Shown here: piece after piece, positions 8,637 to 17,281 of the stretch | How positions within the stretch are numbered: the stretch's first letter is position 1 | Layout: every line of letters begins with the position of its first letter | Assembly: GCF_022760175.1 (NCBI RefSeq) | Contig: NZ_CP094326.1 | Coordinates: forward strand, 2,406,804 to 2,470,803 | Length of the DNA: 64,000 nt | Direction: 5' to 3' | Origin: Zhouia spongiae | GTDB taxonomy: Bacteria; Bacteroidota; Bacteroidia; Flavobacteriales; Flavobacteriaceae | Made by a program: the position numbers and the translations under genes | The notes under the pieces: model-generated | Database searches by the model: none | Seen by the model: only the letters and a program-made list of their open reading frames with translations | What the model was told of the DNA's origin: nothing

Positions 8637-9785
8637 ATGGAAAAGGTATATTTAGATAGTGCAGCAACAACTCAGGTTAGGAATGAGGTGATTGCTAAAA
8701 TACAAGATTGTCTCGTAAATTGTTACGGGAATCCATCTTCGACGCATAGTTTTGGAAGATCGGCTAAAACCCGTATCGAGAAAGCCAGAAAGACTATTGC
8801 AAAACAATTGAACGCTAAACCATCGGAAATTATTTTCACCTCAGGGGGAACAGAAGCCGATAATATGATTCTTCGATGTGCAGTTCGGGATTTGGGGGTA
8901 AAGACATTGATTACTTCTAAAATTGAACATCATGCTGTATTGCATACAGCAGAAGAGCTGGCAGAGGAGTATAGCTTGAATTTGCAGTTTGTCGAACTGG
9001 ATGAAGAAGGGACACCAAGGTTAGAACACCTGGAAGCTTTGTTAAAAGCCGATGACTCCAAGAAACTGGTTAGTCTGATGCATGTGAACAATGAGATCGG
9101 TAATATGATCGATATCGATGCATTTGCCCAGTTATGTAAAGAACACGAGGCTTTGTTTCATTCGGATACAGTACAGTCTGTAGGTCATTGGGAGTGGGAC
9201 GTACAAAAAACCCCGGTTGATTTTCTAACAGCTGCCGCCCATAAGTTTCATGGGCCTAAAGGTGTCGGGTTTGCATATATAAGACAAGATTCCGGATTGA
9301 GACCTCTGATTTTTGGAGGAGGACAAGAGCGCGGATCACGTGCAGGAACTGAGTCTTTGCATAATATTGTAGGGCTTGAGGAAGCGTTTATACTGGCATA
9401 CGAACATCTTGATAAAGAGCGTCGGTATGTATCGGAACTGAAATATTATTTTATAGAAAGATTAAAACAATTGTTTCCTGATGTTAAGTTCAATGGTGCT
9501 TCAGCACTTGAAAACAAAAGTACATACACATTAGTGAATGTTTGTTTGCCTTTTTCAGTTGAAAAGGCACAACTATTGCTATTTCAGTTAGATATCAAGG
9601 GGATTGCCTGTTCTAAGGGAAGTGCTTGTCAAAGTGGGAGCAGTGCCGGGTCGCATGTACTTACCGAAGTTCTTTGTGAAGAAGATTTACAAAAGCCGTC
9701 ACTGCGTTTTTCTTTCTCTATGTACAACACGAAAGAGGAATTAGATTATGTAGTGGATGTTCTTAAAGAATATGCCCTGAGTTAA
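8637..9785 (+). CDS. Cysteine desulfurase (NifS/IscS family)
   Basis: This 382-residue fold-type I PLP enzyme takes sulfur from L-cysteine as a Cys-persulfide for Fe-S cluster or thio-modification pathways. Lys203 in AAAHKFHGPKG binds PLP, and His98-His99 in the IEHHAVL block stacks on it. The catalytic Cys331 lies in SACQSGS. I chose the ATG at 8637, although the frame also offers a TTG at 8628. No iscU, iscR or suf genes are nearby, so the partner scaffold is not identifiable from context. Confidence 0.88.
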   Translation: MEKVYLDSAATTQVRNEVIAKIQDCLVNCYGNPSSTHSFGRSAKTRIEKARKTIAKQLNAKPSEIIFTSGGTEADNMILRCAVRDLGVKTLITSKIEHHAVLHTAEELAEEYSLNLQFVELDEEGTPRLEHLEALLKADDSKKLVSLMHVNNEIGNMIDIDAFAQLCKEHEALFHSDTVQSVGHWEWDVQKTPVDFLTAAAHKFHGPKGVGFAYIRQDSGLRPLIFGGGQERGSRAGTESLHNIVGLEEAFILAYEHLDKERRYVSELKYYFIERLKQLFPDVKFNGASALENKSTYTLVNVCLPFSVEKAQLLLFQLDIKGIACSKGSACQSGSSAGSHVLTEVLCEEDLQKPSLRFSFSMYNTKEELDYVVDVLKEYALS

Positions 9786-9812
9786 ATTTTTAAAAATACT
9801 AAATGAGATAGA

Positions 9813-9836
9813 GCGAGGAGTTTTCCTCGCTTTTTT
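9813..9836 (+). terminator. Intrinsic terminator after the cysteine desulfurase
   Basis: The 7-bp stem GCGAGGA/TCCTCGC has a 4-nt loop and is followed by six T residues. Confidence 0.9.
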
Positions 9837-9840
9837 ATTT

Positions 9841-10150
9841 CCTCAACATTCAGGGTGTCATGGTCAAGCGATTCCGGATGTGGATATAGCACTCCTGATA
9901 TGAGAATGTCTGGATTTGGCGAGGTGTTCATAACAAATATCTTATTAAAGACGTACGGGGGTATTTATTTTAGAGATGACCGGGATTAATATTTCCGAAA
10001 CAGCGGTACAACTATAGGTTATGATCCGTTTTTATATGGTAATCAATTGCCTGTAAAGACTTTCTGTAAAAAAAAATGCTTGGATAGGAATCGGAGCAAG
10101 GGGAAACACTACTAATGCAAGCTATGCACTAATAAAAATAATTTAAAAAT
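9841..10150 (+). pseudogene. Possible decayed coding remnant
   Basis: There is no intact gene in this gap of about 370 bases. Three consecutive short stretches read like protein but sit in different frames with stops between them. They are TPDMRMSGFGEVF with LKTYGGIYFRDDRD (up to about 9989), then RNSGTTIGYDPFLYGNQLP (about 10000-10056), then NAWIGIGARGNTTNASYA (about 10075-10130). The last two are separated by a run of nine A residues, a plausible frameshift site. The original family is not recognisable, and the reading could be chance. Confidence 0.3.
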
Positions 10151-10205
10151 TGATGCTGAAAGGATATATCAGTTCAAAGGCATAAAAAGTACTTTGAAAT
10201 ACCTT

Positions 10206-10841
10206 TTAGTTTTTATCGTACGGGAACTTTCGGGCTGCTTTTTTCATCATGCTTTCGATAATGGCAATCGTATTTTTCCCGGATTTCCGGGTAATGGTGT
10301 TTTCATATTTCCATATGAGTTTCCCCGTAGTTCCGTCACTGATCTTGATTGCTATTTTCCCATAATCCGATTTGCCGGTGATAAAAGACATGAAGTCGTA
10401 CGTGGTTGAAACGCCTTCAGAGATTAAAGCATTGATTCTGAGATTTCCATTGATGATCCCGTCAACCCCCAGTATCTCGGCAAGTTCCTTTGTCGTATAG
10501 ATATCAATATTTTTGTAGGTGATACCGTTTTTTTCTAATATGGCATTGGTGTTTTTTATATTTTGAAATTCGACACTTAATTTTTTCTTCTTTTTACGTT
10601 TCAGAAAGTAAGTTTCCAGGGCATTTTGTACTGCATATGCTTCTTTTTCCCGCAGACCGGCTGTTTCTTCAGCAGATAAATCGTCAAAATCAGCAATATC
10701 TAGAAGCGTATCGAAGGGCAGTATCGCCAAAACCTTGTGATTTTCACTTAAATCGTTAAAAGTAGCACTCTGATAAATAGTTTTCTGGCTGAAAGAGGAT
10801 ACTGAAAATGTGAAGACAAGTAAGTATATGAATCTTTTCAA
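10206..10841 (-). CDS. Secreted CsgG/LpoB-like protein
   Basis: This 211-residue protein has a signal peptide (MKRFIYLLVFTFSVSSFSQ). The body follows the plan of the CsgG/LpoB/TolB-N fold. There is an early strand KVLAILPFDT, an internal helix ending in a very basic KRKKKKK stretch, then ELAEILGVDGIINGNLRI, which matches the usual 'GaDaiv-Gtv' strand of that fold, and later strands with TGKLIWKYE. Such proteins are periplasmic or outer-membrane accessory proteins. Specific function is unknown. It lies 90 bases downstream of the M23 peptidase gene on the same strand, so a shared transcript and a cell-wall role are possible. Confidence 0.55.
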   Translation of the reverse strand: MKRFIYLLVFTFSVSSFSQKTIYQSATFNDLSENHKVLAILPFDTLLDIADFDDLSAEETAGLREKEAYAVQNALETYFLKRKKKKKLSVEFQNIKNTNAILEKNGITYKNIDIYTTKELAEILGVDGIINGNLRINALISEGVSTTYDFMSFITGKSDYGKIAIKISDGTTGKLIWKYENTITRKSGKNTIAIIESMMKKAARKFPYDKN

Positions 10842-10932
10842 GGTTTCTGCTTTTTAAACTGCTGTATTACAGGCAGCGAATCTACTACATCTTTTTATTT
10901 TATCTTGTTAATTCGCTATTAAATTTAGCTCA

Positions 10933-12621
10933 TTATTCTTTTCTGAAAAAAGGAGTCTCCAGGACTGTTGTGTTCCCTGCATTGTCTGTTACTTCAACTT
11001 TGAGCAGGTGTTGGGATCCTTCCAGCTTACGATCACTGAAATCATAAGTAAGCAGGTTTTTTTTATACTCGTATTCCGTTAATATCCATTTTCCGTCAAT
11101 AGTAGCTTTATAACTTTTGATGCCGCTCAGGTCGTCATGAATTTTAATCTTGAGAAAACGGAAATTGGAAAGCCATTGTCCTTCTTTAAAATTATTAGGT
11201 ACTATAACCGGTGCGATAGTATCTCTTAAAACAGTAAAATTTCCCAGGTTTCTTGTTTTTGTACTCAATACATTTCCTTTTCTATAGGTGGTTTGATAAT
11301 TAGGATTTCCCTTTTTATTGAGATTTACAATAATCAAATCACTTTTGTCAGCATCCGGATGGTTGCTGATGTCAAAGCTCAACGTGTAATTTTTTCTAAC
11401 AGGAACCTGATTGTTGTGAATCTGAACGATGCCGTTTTCTTCTTTTAAATCAAGAAAAAAATTATGATAGAAAGTGTTTTGAGGAAAGAAAATCTTTGCG
11501 GTGCCTGTCTCGTATATGTTATCTCTGCCGGAAATTAAATAATGATCCGTCTGATCGTTCCCTGCTTTATCCGTTATTTCCTGGTTTTTACCTTCAACGG
11601 GAATCTTTATAATACTGGTATTGTTTTTAAAATCCTTTACTGATATTTCTATCGTATAATTCATTCCTTCTTCAATGTTAAGGATACCGTCATTTATACT
11701 TTTATTGAAAATACTGAGTTTTGTATAAGGTTTTAAGAAACATTGTTGTACCCTTTGGCTATGAGTTGCATATCTGGCATAGTCTATAAAAGTATTTATA
11801 TAGCGTGTTTCACTAAAAGAGAAAGTCTCAAAGTCATAACCAAAGTAAGAATTTCCGTTTACTTTTACCTCGACGGCAAAAACGCCATTTTGATTATATG
11901 TTTTGTCTTGTCTGTCATACGCATTAAAGCCAAAACCGATTTTGCCCAAGGCAGTTACCTTATCGGCCAAAAAGCTGCCGTCTGCTTGTTCTTTGTAGTT
12001 TAATTGAACAGTTTTGTTAGACTGGTTGATATGGCTTTTGGTATCCAGGTTATAGCCAAACAGACCGAGTATGGTAGGAGGCTGATGGTCTTCGACTTCT
12101 ATTCCGAAATACATGGGATTTATTGGTTTTTGTGAAGCGTCCCTTATTTCGAAATGTAAATGTGGTCCGCCACTACTGCCTGAATTTCCGCTTAATCCTA
12201 TAAGATCCCCTTTTTCTAATTTTAACTCAGAAGGTCTCGGAAATGTTTCAACTTCATAAGACTGTCGGTGATATTGCAGCTTTTTGATATAAGTTTCTAT
12301 TTCGGGAGAAAACTTTTGCAAATGAGCGTATACCGAAGTATACCCGTTCGGGTGTTGGACGTAAATGGCTTTTCCGTATCCGTAATGCTGGATTTTTATT
12401 CTTGAAACATAACCTTCTGCTGTAGCGTGAACGGTTACCCCTTCACGGCCTTGTGTCTTAATGTCCATTCCGGAATGAAAATGGTTGGAACGGAGTTCTC
12501 CGAAGGTGCCGGACAAAAGTAAAGGAATGTCTAGGGGAGACCTGAAATACGTTGAAGGGTATTTGTCCTGAGCCGTAACGATTTGAGTCAGCAAAATGAA
12601 AATGAAAAGTTTAAAACGCAT
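10933..12621 (-). CDS. M23 family metallopeptidase (LytM domain)
   Basis: This 562-residue exported protein (signal MRFKLFIFILLTQIVTAQ) has a LytM/M23 zinc endopeptidase domain at about 30-185. Metal ligands are His49 and Asp53 in HFHSGMD and His156 in PHLHFEIRD. Such domains cut peptidoglycan cross-bridges in the periplasm, or act as activators when degenerate; here the motif is intact. The long C-terminal region (about 190-560) is beta-rich with Ig-like strands, ending in VTDNAGNTTVLETPFF, as in other flavobacterial M23 proteins. It is transcribed divergently from the ZapB/ZapA genes. Confidence 0.88.
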   Translation of the reverse strand: MRFKLFIFILLTQIVTAQDKYPSTYFRSPLDIPLLLSGTFGELRSNHFHSGMDIKTQGREGVTVHATAEGYVSRIKIQHYGYGKAIYVQHPNGYTSVYAHLQKFSPEIETYIKKLQYHRQSYEVETFPRPSELKLEKGDLIGLSGNSGSSGGPHLHFEIRDASQKPINPMYFGIEVEDHQPPTILGLFGYNLDTKSHINQSNKTVQLNYKEQADGSFLADKVTALGKIGFGFNAYDRQDKTYNQNGVFAVEVKVNGNSYFGYDFETFSFSETRYINTFIDYARYATHSQRVQQCFLKPYTKLSIFNKSINDGILNIEEGMNYTIEISVKDFKNNTSIIKIPVEGKNQEITDKAGNDQTDHYLISGRDNIYETGTAKIFFPQNTFYHNFFLDLKEENGIVQIHNNQVPVRKNYTLSFDISNHPDADKSDLIIVNLNKKGNPNYQTTYRKGNVLSTKTRNLGNFTVLRDTIAPVIVPNNFKEGQWLSNFRFLKIKIHDDLSGIKSYKATIDGKWILTEYEYKKNLLTYDFSDRKLEGSQHLLKVEVTDNAGNTTVLETPFFRKE

Positions 12622-12729
12622 AAAATTTGTAATTAGGCAGCTAAAATAAATAAACGGTGTTAATTCGAAAAGACGAACGAGTTAAAACCTCATTTAGTTT
12701 ACAATAGTTAATAAAAATTCCAATTCCTA

Positions 12730-12760
12730 TTGCGAAGTATCAGCAGGTATGTTAACTTTG
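12730..12760 (+). promoter_or_regulatory. Promoter of the zapB-like/zapA operon
   Basis: TTG at 12730-12732 and TAACTTTG at 12753-12760, a perfect TAnnTTTG, are separated by 20 bases. The box is 27 bases before the ATG at 12788. Confidence 0.65.
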
Positions 12761-12787
12761 TAAAGTTGCGTATTGAAATTTGTGTGC

Positions 12788-13078
12788 ATGAGTGAGCTTA
12801 TCGAAATAGTTGATTCTCTTGAAAATAAGGTCAGTAAACTACTTCATAAAATGGAATTTTTGAAGCAGGAAAACCGATTGTTAAAAGACGAATTAGCTTT
12901 GGTAGAACAATCAAAGAACTCCTTAGAGGAAACGATTAAGGTCTGGGAGGAAAAATACGACTCACTTAAATTAGCAAGTTCAATGCTTGGCAGTAATGAA
13001 CATAAAACAGAAACGAAACATAAGATAAATACTCTAATTCGGGAAATAGACCATTGTATAGCCCAGCTTTCCGAATAA
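12788..13078 (+). CDS. ZapB-like coiled-coil protein
   Basis: This 96-residue protein is almost entirely alpha-helical with heptad hydrophobics (IVDSLENKVSKLLHKMEFLK and onward), the layout of ZapB-type division-site coiled coils. It is 13 bases upstream of zapA, and the pair is probably co-transcribed, which supports a role at the Z ring. I chose the ATG at 12788 over an upstream in-frame TTG. Similarity to proteobacterial ZapB is by plan and position, not by strong sequence identity. Confidence 0.65.
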   Translation: MSELIEIVDSLENKVSKLLHKMEFLKQENRLLKDELALVEQSKNSLEETIKVWEEKYDSLKLASSMLGSNEHKTETKHKINTLIREIDHCIAQLSE

Positions 13079-13091
13079 CGTTCAAAGTATA

Positions 13092-13385
13092 ATGAATGAA
13101 AAACTTAAAATTAAGTTGACTATAGCAGACAGGGTTTATCCGCTTACTATTGATGTAGATCAGGAAGAAGGATTAAGAAAGGCTGCAAAACATATAGAAA
13201 GCCTGATTAAAAAGTTTGAAAAGAATTATGCTGTAAGAGATAAGCAAGATGTATTAGCGATGTGCGCATTGCAGTTTGCATCACAGTTAGAGCAACAGAG
13301 TATTGATGAAGATAATGATAATGTTGAAGCTATAGAACGCTTAAAATCGCTAAATCAGGTATTACTTCAGCATTTCAATTCATAA
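13092..13385 (+). CDS. zapA: Cell division protein ZapA
   Basis: This 97-residue protein matches ZapA. There is an N-terminal beta-strand head (LKIKLTIADRVYPLTID), a helix with GLRKAAKHIESLI, and a C-terminal coiled coil (LAMCALQFASQLEQQS). ZapA cross-links FtsZ protofilaments in the cytosol. It follows the ZapB-like gene closely and is followed by a candidate 6S RNA and rny. Confidence 0.88.
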   Translation: MNEKLKIKLTIADRVYPLTIDVDQEEGLRKAAKHIESLIKKFEKNYAVRDKQDVLAMCALQFASQLEQQSIDEDNDNVEAIERLKSLNQVLLQHFNS

Positions 13386-13416
13386 GAATGTTCTTTTAAA
13401 TAAAAGTATTGTTACT

Positions 13417-13587
13417 GCCTACATTGGAGATTAATTTTTTGACAAACTCAACACTATACAATTAAAAGAGGTGAGTTTCTGTTGTAAAAGCATGCCGTCT
13501 TTGTCACGGATCCTTGATCAGCAGGTTAGCCTTAAACCTGTTATACGGGAGTTTGTACCAAAACATTCTGATGTAGGCTTTTTTTTT
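13417..13587 (+). ncRNA. ssrS: Probable 6S RNA
   Basis: This 171-nt segment folds into a long interrupted hairpin. The closing stem is GCCTACAT (13417-13424) with ATGTAGGC (13571-13578). A second stem is ACAAACTC (13442-13449) with GAGTTTGT (13549-13556). An apical hairpin is CAGGTT (13522-13527) with AACCTG (13535-13540). A run of nine T residues follows the closing stem and acts as a terminator. Size, rod shape, open central region and position next to zapA (as in Proteobacteria) fit 6S RNA, which sequesters housekeeping RNA polymerase. The family call rests on structure and synteny, not on a covariance search. Confidence 0.68.
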
Positions 13588-13602
13588 AAAACTAAAATAA
13601 AG

Positions 13603-15168
13603 ATGGATAGCACGTTAACACTCGCAATTATAGGCGTAGTAGCACTAGTATTAGGATTCGCAGTAGCTAAGATGATGGAAAAAAGTAATGCTTCAAAAAC
13701 CTTAAGCAATGCAAGAAGTGAAGCAAAAGCAATAATTAAGGAAGCTACGACAGAGGGAGAGAGTATAAAAAAGGATAAAATACTACAGGCCAAAGAAAAG
13801 TTCCTGGAACTGAAGTCAGAACACGAGAAGGTAATTATTACCAAGGATAAGAAAATAGCAGAAGCTGAAAAAAGAATCAGAGACAAGGAGTCGCAGGTTT
13901 CCAATGAAATCGCCAAGAATAAGAAGTTGACTGATGAATTACAACAAAAGTCGAATGATTATGATTACAGGATAAACCTTCTTGACAAAAGACAGGCGGA
14001 AGTTGAAAAATTGCATAAAAGTCAGGTAGAACAACTGGAAGTGATCTCAGGTTTATCTGCTGAGGATGCCAAGGCACAGCTTATGGAATCTCTTAAGACC
14101 GATGCCAAGAGTGATGCAATGACTTTTATCCAGAATACCATGGAAGAAGCTAAGCTCACTGCCCAGCAAGAGGCAAAGAAGATCATTGTAAATACGATAC
14201 AGCGTGTCGGAACCGAAGAGGCCATTGAAAATTGTGTATCCGTATTCAACCTGGAGTCTGATGACGTTAAAGGTAGGATTATAGGACGTGAGGGAAGAAA
14301 TATCAGGGCTTTAGAATCGGCTACCGGTGTAGAAATTATAGTTGACGATACCCCTGAGGCTATTATTCTTTCATGTTTTGATTCAGTAAGACGCGAGATT
14401 GCAAGATTGTCATTACACAGACTGGTAACTGACGGACGTATTCACCCTGCAAGAATCGAAGAGGTAGTTAATAAAGTAACGAAGCAGATAGAAGAAGAGA
14501 TAATAGAAGTAGGGAAGCGTACTGTTATAGATCTTGGAATTCATGGTTTGCATCCTGAACTGATTAAGGCCGTTGGTAGAATGAGATATCGTTCATCATA
14601 TGGACAAAATTTATTACAGCATTCCAGAGAAGTAGCTAAATTATGTGGTGTGATGGCGGCTGAACTGGGACTGAATCCAAAATTAGCCAAGAGAGCCGGC
14701 TTGCTACATGATATTGGTAAAGTGCCGGAAAATGAAACAGAAGTACCTCACGCTATTTTAGGAATGGAATGGGCCGAAAAATACGGTGAAAAACCGGATG
14801 TTTGTAACGCCATAGGCGCACACCATGATGAAATAGAAATGAAATCATTAATAGCACCGATCGTTCAGGTCTGTGATGCTATAAGCGGAGCCAGACCGGG
14901 TGCCAGACGTCAGATCCTGGATTCATATATCCAGCGATTGAAAGAACTGGAGGATACAGCATTTACGTTTAACGGAGTTAAAAAGGCCTACGCAATTCAG
15001 GCGGGTAGGGAATTGCGTGTAATTGTTGAAAGTGAAAAAGTGTCAGATGACAGAGCATCTCAGTTGTCGTTCGAAATTTCACAAAAAATCCAGACGGATA
15101 TGACTTATCCGGGACAGGTAAAGGTTACTGTTATTAGAGAAACCAGGGCTGTTAATATAGCGAAGTAG
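13603..15168 (+). CDS. rny: Ribonuclease Y
   Basis: This 521-residue membrane-anchored endoribonuclease starts mRNA turnover. In order it has a transmembrane helix (about 5-23), a long charged coiled coil (30-200), a KH domain with [13 protein letters not shown] (224-236), and an HD phosphohydrolase domain with His369-Asp370 in [10 protein letters not shown]. The ATG at 13603 is the correct start. An in-frame ATG at 13471 would add 44 residues that have no counterpart in the family and would run through the 6S-like RNA and its T tract. Confidence 0.95.
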   Translation: MDSTLTLAIIGVVALVLGFAVAKMMEKSNASKTLSNARSEAKAIIKEATTEGESIKKDKILQAKEKFLELKSEHEKVIITKDKKIAEAEKRIRDKESQVSNEIAKNKKLTDELQQKSNDYDYRINLLDKRQAEVEKLHKSQVEQLEVISGLSAEDAKAQLMESLKTDAKSDAMTFIQNTMEEAKLTAQQEAKKIIVNTIQRVGTEEAIENCVSVFNLESDDVKGRIIGREGRNIRALESATGVEIIVDDTPEAIILSCFDSVRREIARLSLHRLVTDGRIHPARIEEVVNKVTKQIEEEIIEVGKRTVIDLGIHGLHPELIKAVGRMRYRSSYGQNLLQHSREVAKLCGVMAAELGLNPKLAKRAGLLHDIGKVPENETEVPHAILGMEWAEKYGEKPDVCNAIGAHHDEIEMKSLIAPIVQVCDAISGARPGARRQILDSYIQRLKELEDTAFTFNGVKKAYAIQAGRELRVIVESEKVSDDRASQLSFEISQKIQTDMTYPGQVKVTVIRETRAVNIAK

Positions 15169-15210
15169 TAAGTAGCTACAGCATAGATAAAAACACCGGA
15201 AATAATAAAA

Positions 15211-15237
15211 AAGCATCGATATTATCGATGCTTTTTT
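15211..15237 (+). terminator. Intrinsic terminator after rny
   Basis: The 8-bp stem GCATCGAT/ATCGATGC (15213-15220 and 15224-15231) has a 3-nt loop, is preceded by an A run, and is followed by six T residues. Confidence 0.9.
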
Positions 15238-15263
15238 ATTGGCACCGCCAAAGGGTATAATAC

Positions 15264-15403
15264 CCCGAGGCTTGCCTCGAAATTAAAATTTGTTTCCGAC
15301 CAATGCCTCGTGTGCTTGCACCGAGGTAGTTTACTGCCTGATTTTTTCAGTAAACTACTCCGGAGCTCCTGATAGCTATACGGGATAAATCCCGATTATC
15401 AGG
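15264..15403. repeat. Composite hairpin repeat R1 (modules A and C)
   Basis: This repeat fills most of the gene-free stretch between rny and the sigma factor. Four hairpins follow one another. They are CGAGGC/GCCTCG (15266-15279), module A centred on CTCGTGTGCTTGCACCGAG (within 15301-15334), TAGTTTACTG/CAGTAAACTA (15327-15336 and 15348-15357), and CCTGATA/TATCAGG (15368-15374 and 15397-15403) enclosing CGGGAT/ATCCCG. Module A recurs at 45346-45381 and 52604-52642. Module C (15360-15383) recurs inverted at 45318-45342. Confidence 0.8.
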
Positions 15404-15488
15404 CAGGAACCACTATAAAGGGAAAAGCAAAGAAATTGGTTGTAGAGAGCCCGTTCAGTAGGTTTTTTTAAAAAATTACGTTAAATAA

Positions 15489-15518
15489 TTGTTAAGAAGC
15501 AAGTATTTGGTATATTCG
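15489..15518 (+). promoter_or_regulatory. Candidate promoter of the sigma factor gene
   Basis: TTG at 15489-15491 and TATATTCG at 15511-15518, a near match to TAnnTTTG, are separated by 19 bases and lie 33 bases before the GTG start. Confidence 0.4.
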
Positions 15519-15550
15519 CATAAGCTGTTGTTAGTGCTAATAAGTTTAAT

Positions 15551-16132
15551 GTGAGAAAGAATTTTTTAGACATCAATAACCAATGTTTTATTAATCTGCT
15601 CAGGGAAGGTGATGATGAAGCTCATGAGTTGTTGTATCGTTTGTATTATGATAAACTTCTTTTGGTAGCCAATTCGTACCTTAACAACAAAGAAGATGCG
15701 GAGGAGATAATTCATGATGTTTTTGTGAAATTATGGAGAAAAAAAAATGAGCTCACCATTAAATCTTCTGTAAATTCTTATCTCTATTCGATGACTAAAA
15801 ACTTTTGTCTGGATCATTTGAGAAAAAACAAAAGGAGGCTTTCTGCTACAGATAATATAATACAGTCTGAAGCATATATAAACTTCAAAGCCCTTTCGGA
15901 TGATATTTCTACAAAAATTATAGAAGAAGAGTTAGAGCACCATATTCAGCAGGCAATAGCATCTCTTCCGGAAAAATGCCGTGAGGTATTTACAAAAAGC
16001 AAGGTCTATGGATTAAGGCATAAGGAAATATCTGAAGAATTGGATATATCCATTAAGACTGTCGAAAACCATATGACCAAGGCACTAAAGCATATGCGTC
16101 TGTATTTAAGAGAGTATTTACCGTTTCTTTAA
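15551..16132 (+). CDS. ECF-type RNA polymerase sigma factor
   Basis: This 193-residue sigma-70 family protein has region 2 (about 25-90, with YYDKLLLVANSYLNN and EEIIHDVFVKLW) and region 4 (about 130-185, with LPEKCREVFTKSKVYGLRHKEISEELDISIKTVENH). It belongs to the Bacteroidota expansion of ECF factors that switch on SusC/SusD loci. The next gene encodes its FecR anti-sigma partner and then the receptor, so the likely regulon is local. The start is a GTG, which gives the usual family N-terminus before region 2. Confidence 0.92.
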   Translation: MRKNFLDINNQCFINLLREGDDEAHELLYRLYYDKLLLVANSYLNNKEDAEEIIHDVFVKLWRKKNELTIKSSVNSYLYSMTKNFCLDHLRKNKRRLSATDNIIQSEAYINFKALSDDISTKIIEEELEHHIQQAIASLPEKCREVFTKSKVYGLRHKEISEELDISIKTVENHMTKALKHMRLYLREYLPFL

Positions 16133-16198
16133 AAAAATAAATAAGTAAGTAGGGGGTAATTTTTTTTTATACGTCTTAATAATAAAAGGCGTATAACA

Positions 16199-17164
16199 AT
16201 GCATCGACTTATAGAGAAATATATTAAAGGAACTGTTTCTGACGAAGAACGCAAGAGCGTAATTAAATGGCTTCGTGAACATCCGGAAAACCAACGCGTA
16301 TATAATAGGTTAAAGGCTGCTCATGTATCTTCCCGTATTAAGGATAGTAAAGATATTTCTGATACTGACAGTTATAGTCTGATTGTCAGGAAAAAAATCA
16401 AAAATCAGGAAAAAAAGAAAAGATATAGCTATGGGGCCATTGGGGTTATAGCTCTTCTTATTCCGGTTCTGATCTTATTTTATCAATATGGCAACGATCA
16501 TTTCACAAACAGTTCGTTTGCTTTAATTACAGAGCGAACAAGTATTGGTGAGCAAAAGGAGATAGTGTTGCCTGATGGAACTCAGGTAGTCTTGAATTCT
16601 GGAAGTATATTGAAATATCCCAGTCATTTTAGAGGTGTAAACAGGGAAGTGGTACTAAGAGGAGAAGCTCTTTTTGATGTTACCCATAATGAGGAGAAGC
16701 CTTTTATTGTTAAGGCAAATGAAATCGATATTAGAGTTTTAGGCACTTCATTTAATGTTAAGTCCTATAAAGAAGATGATAATATAGAAACGACATTAAT
16801 AACAGGGAAAGTAGAGATTTTAGAAGACAATAAAAGACCTGTGCTATTAAGGCCTTCTCAAAAAGCAACATTTAATAAGAAATCTACAGAATTGGTCGTC
16901 GATGCAGTTAAATCAGAAGAAATTGTTGCATGGCAAAAAGGAGTGTTGATTTTTAATGAAACTCCAATGAGGCAGATCGTTTTGGATATGGAAAGGAAAT
17001 ATGATGTGAAATTTAATATAGAGTCTAAAGAGTTATTGCACTATAAATACACAGGAACTTTTAATGATCTGACAATAGAAGAGGTAATGAGAATCCTCAA
17101 ATTTTCCTCTCCGATTAACTATAAAATAAAAGGAAAACAAATATCATTATATATGGAGAAATAA
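16199..17164 (+). CDS. FecR family anti-sigma factor
   Basis: This is a 321-residue single-pass inner-membrane protein. The cytosolic N-terminus (1-75) contains the sigma-binding helices (EERKSVIKWLREHPENQRVYN). A transmembrane helix spans about 80-97. The periplasmic part has a FecR beta-sandwich (about 110-215, with LPDGTQVVLNSGSILKYP and GEALFDVTHNEEKPFIV) and a C-terminal DUF4974 domain (about 245-320) that resembles an STN domain. It relays the state of the downstream TonB-dependent receptor to the ECF sigma factor. Confidence 0.92.
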   Translation: MHRLIEKYIKGTVSDEERKSVIKWLREHPENQRVYNRLKAAHVSSRIKDSKDISDTDSYSLIVRKKIKNQEKKKRYSYGAIGVIALLIPVLILFYQYGNDHFTNSSFALITERTSIGEQKEIVLPDGTQVVLNSGSILKYPSHFRGVNREVVLRGEALFDVTHNEEKPFIVKANEIDIRVLGTSFNVKSYKEDDNIETTLITGKVEILEDNKRPVLLRPSQKATFNKKSTELVVDAVKSEEIVAWQKGVLIFNETPMRQIVLDMERKYDVKFNIESKELLHYKYTGTFNDLTIEEVMRILKFSSPINYKIKGKQISLYMEK

Positions 17165-17208
17165 CTTAGTAAGCTAACTTAAAAATCATTAAACTATTAA
17201 ACAAAAAA

Positions 17209-17229
17209 GAGCGTGCTCCACACACGCTC
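17209..17229 (+). terminator. Attenuator-like hairpin between fecR and susC
   Basis: The perfect 7-bp stem GAGCGTG/CACGCTC has a 7-nt loop and is followed by CGCTTTT. It sits 53 bases before the susC-like start. It probably reduces read-through from the regulatory genes into the transporter genes, or stabilises the 5' end of the susCD transcript. Confidence 0.6.
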
Positions 17230-17281
17230 CGCTTTTAACGATTATCTAAAAAAGTTAAAAACCATTAAACTATGTAAAATT

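Noticed and set aside
13471-13602. N-terminal extension of RNase Y from an upstream in-frame ATG
   Set aside because: The extra 44 residues do not look like the family, and they overlap the 6S-like stems and T tract. The ATG at 13603 gives the normal transmembrane start.
15211-15403. CRISPR-like array in the rny-sigma gap
   Set aside because: The hairpins differ from one another and there are no regularly spaced identical repeats or cas genes.
17213-17281. Longer start for the SusC-like protein
   Set aside because: It would translate through the attenuator hairpin and place 23 polar residues before the signal peptide.
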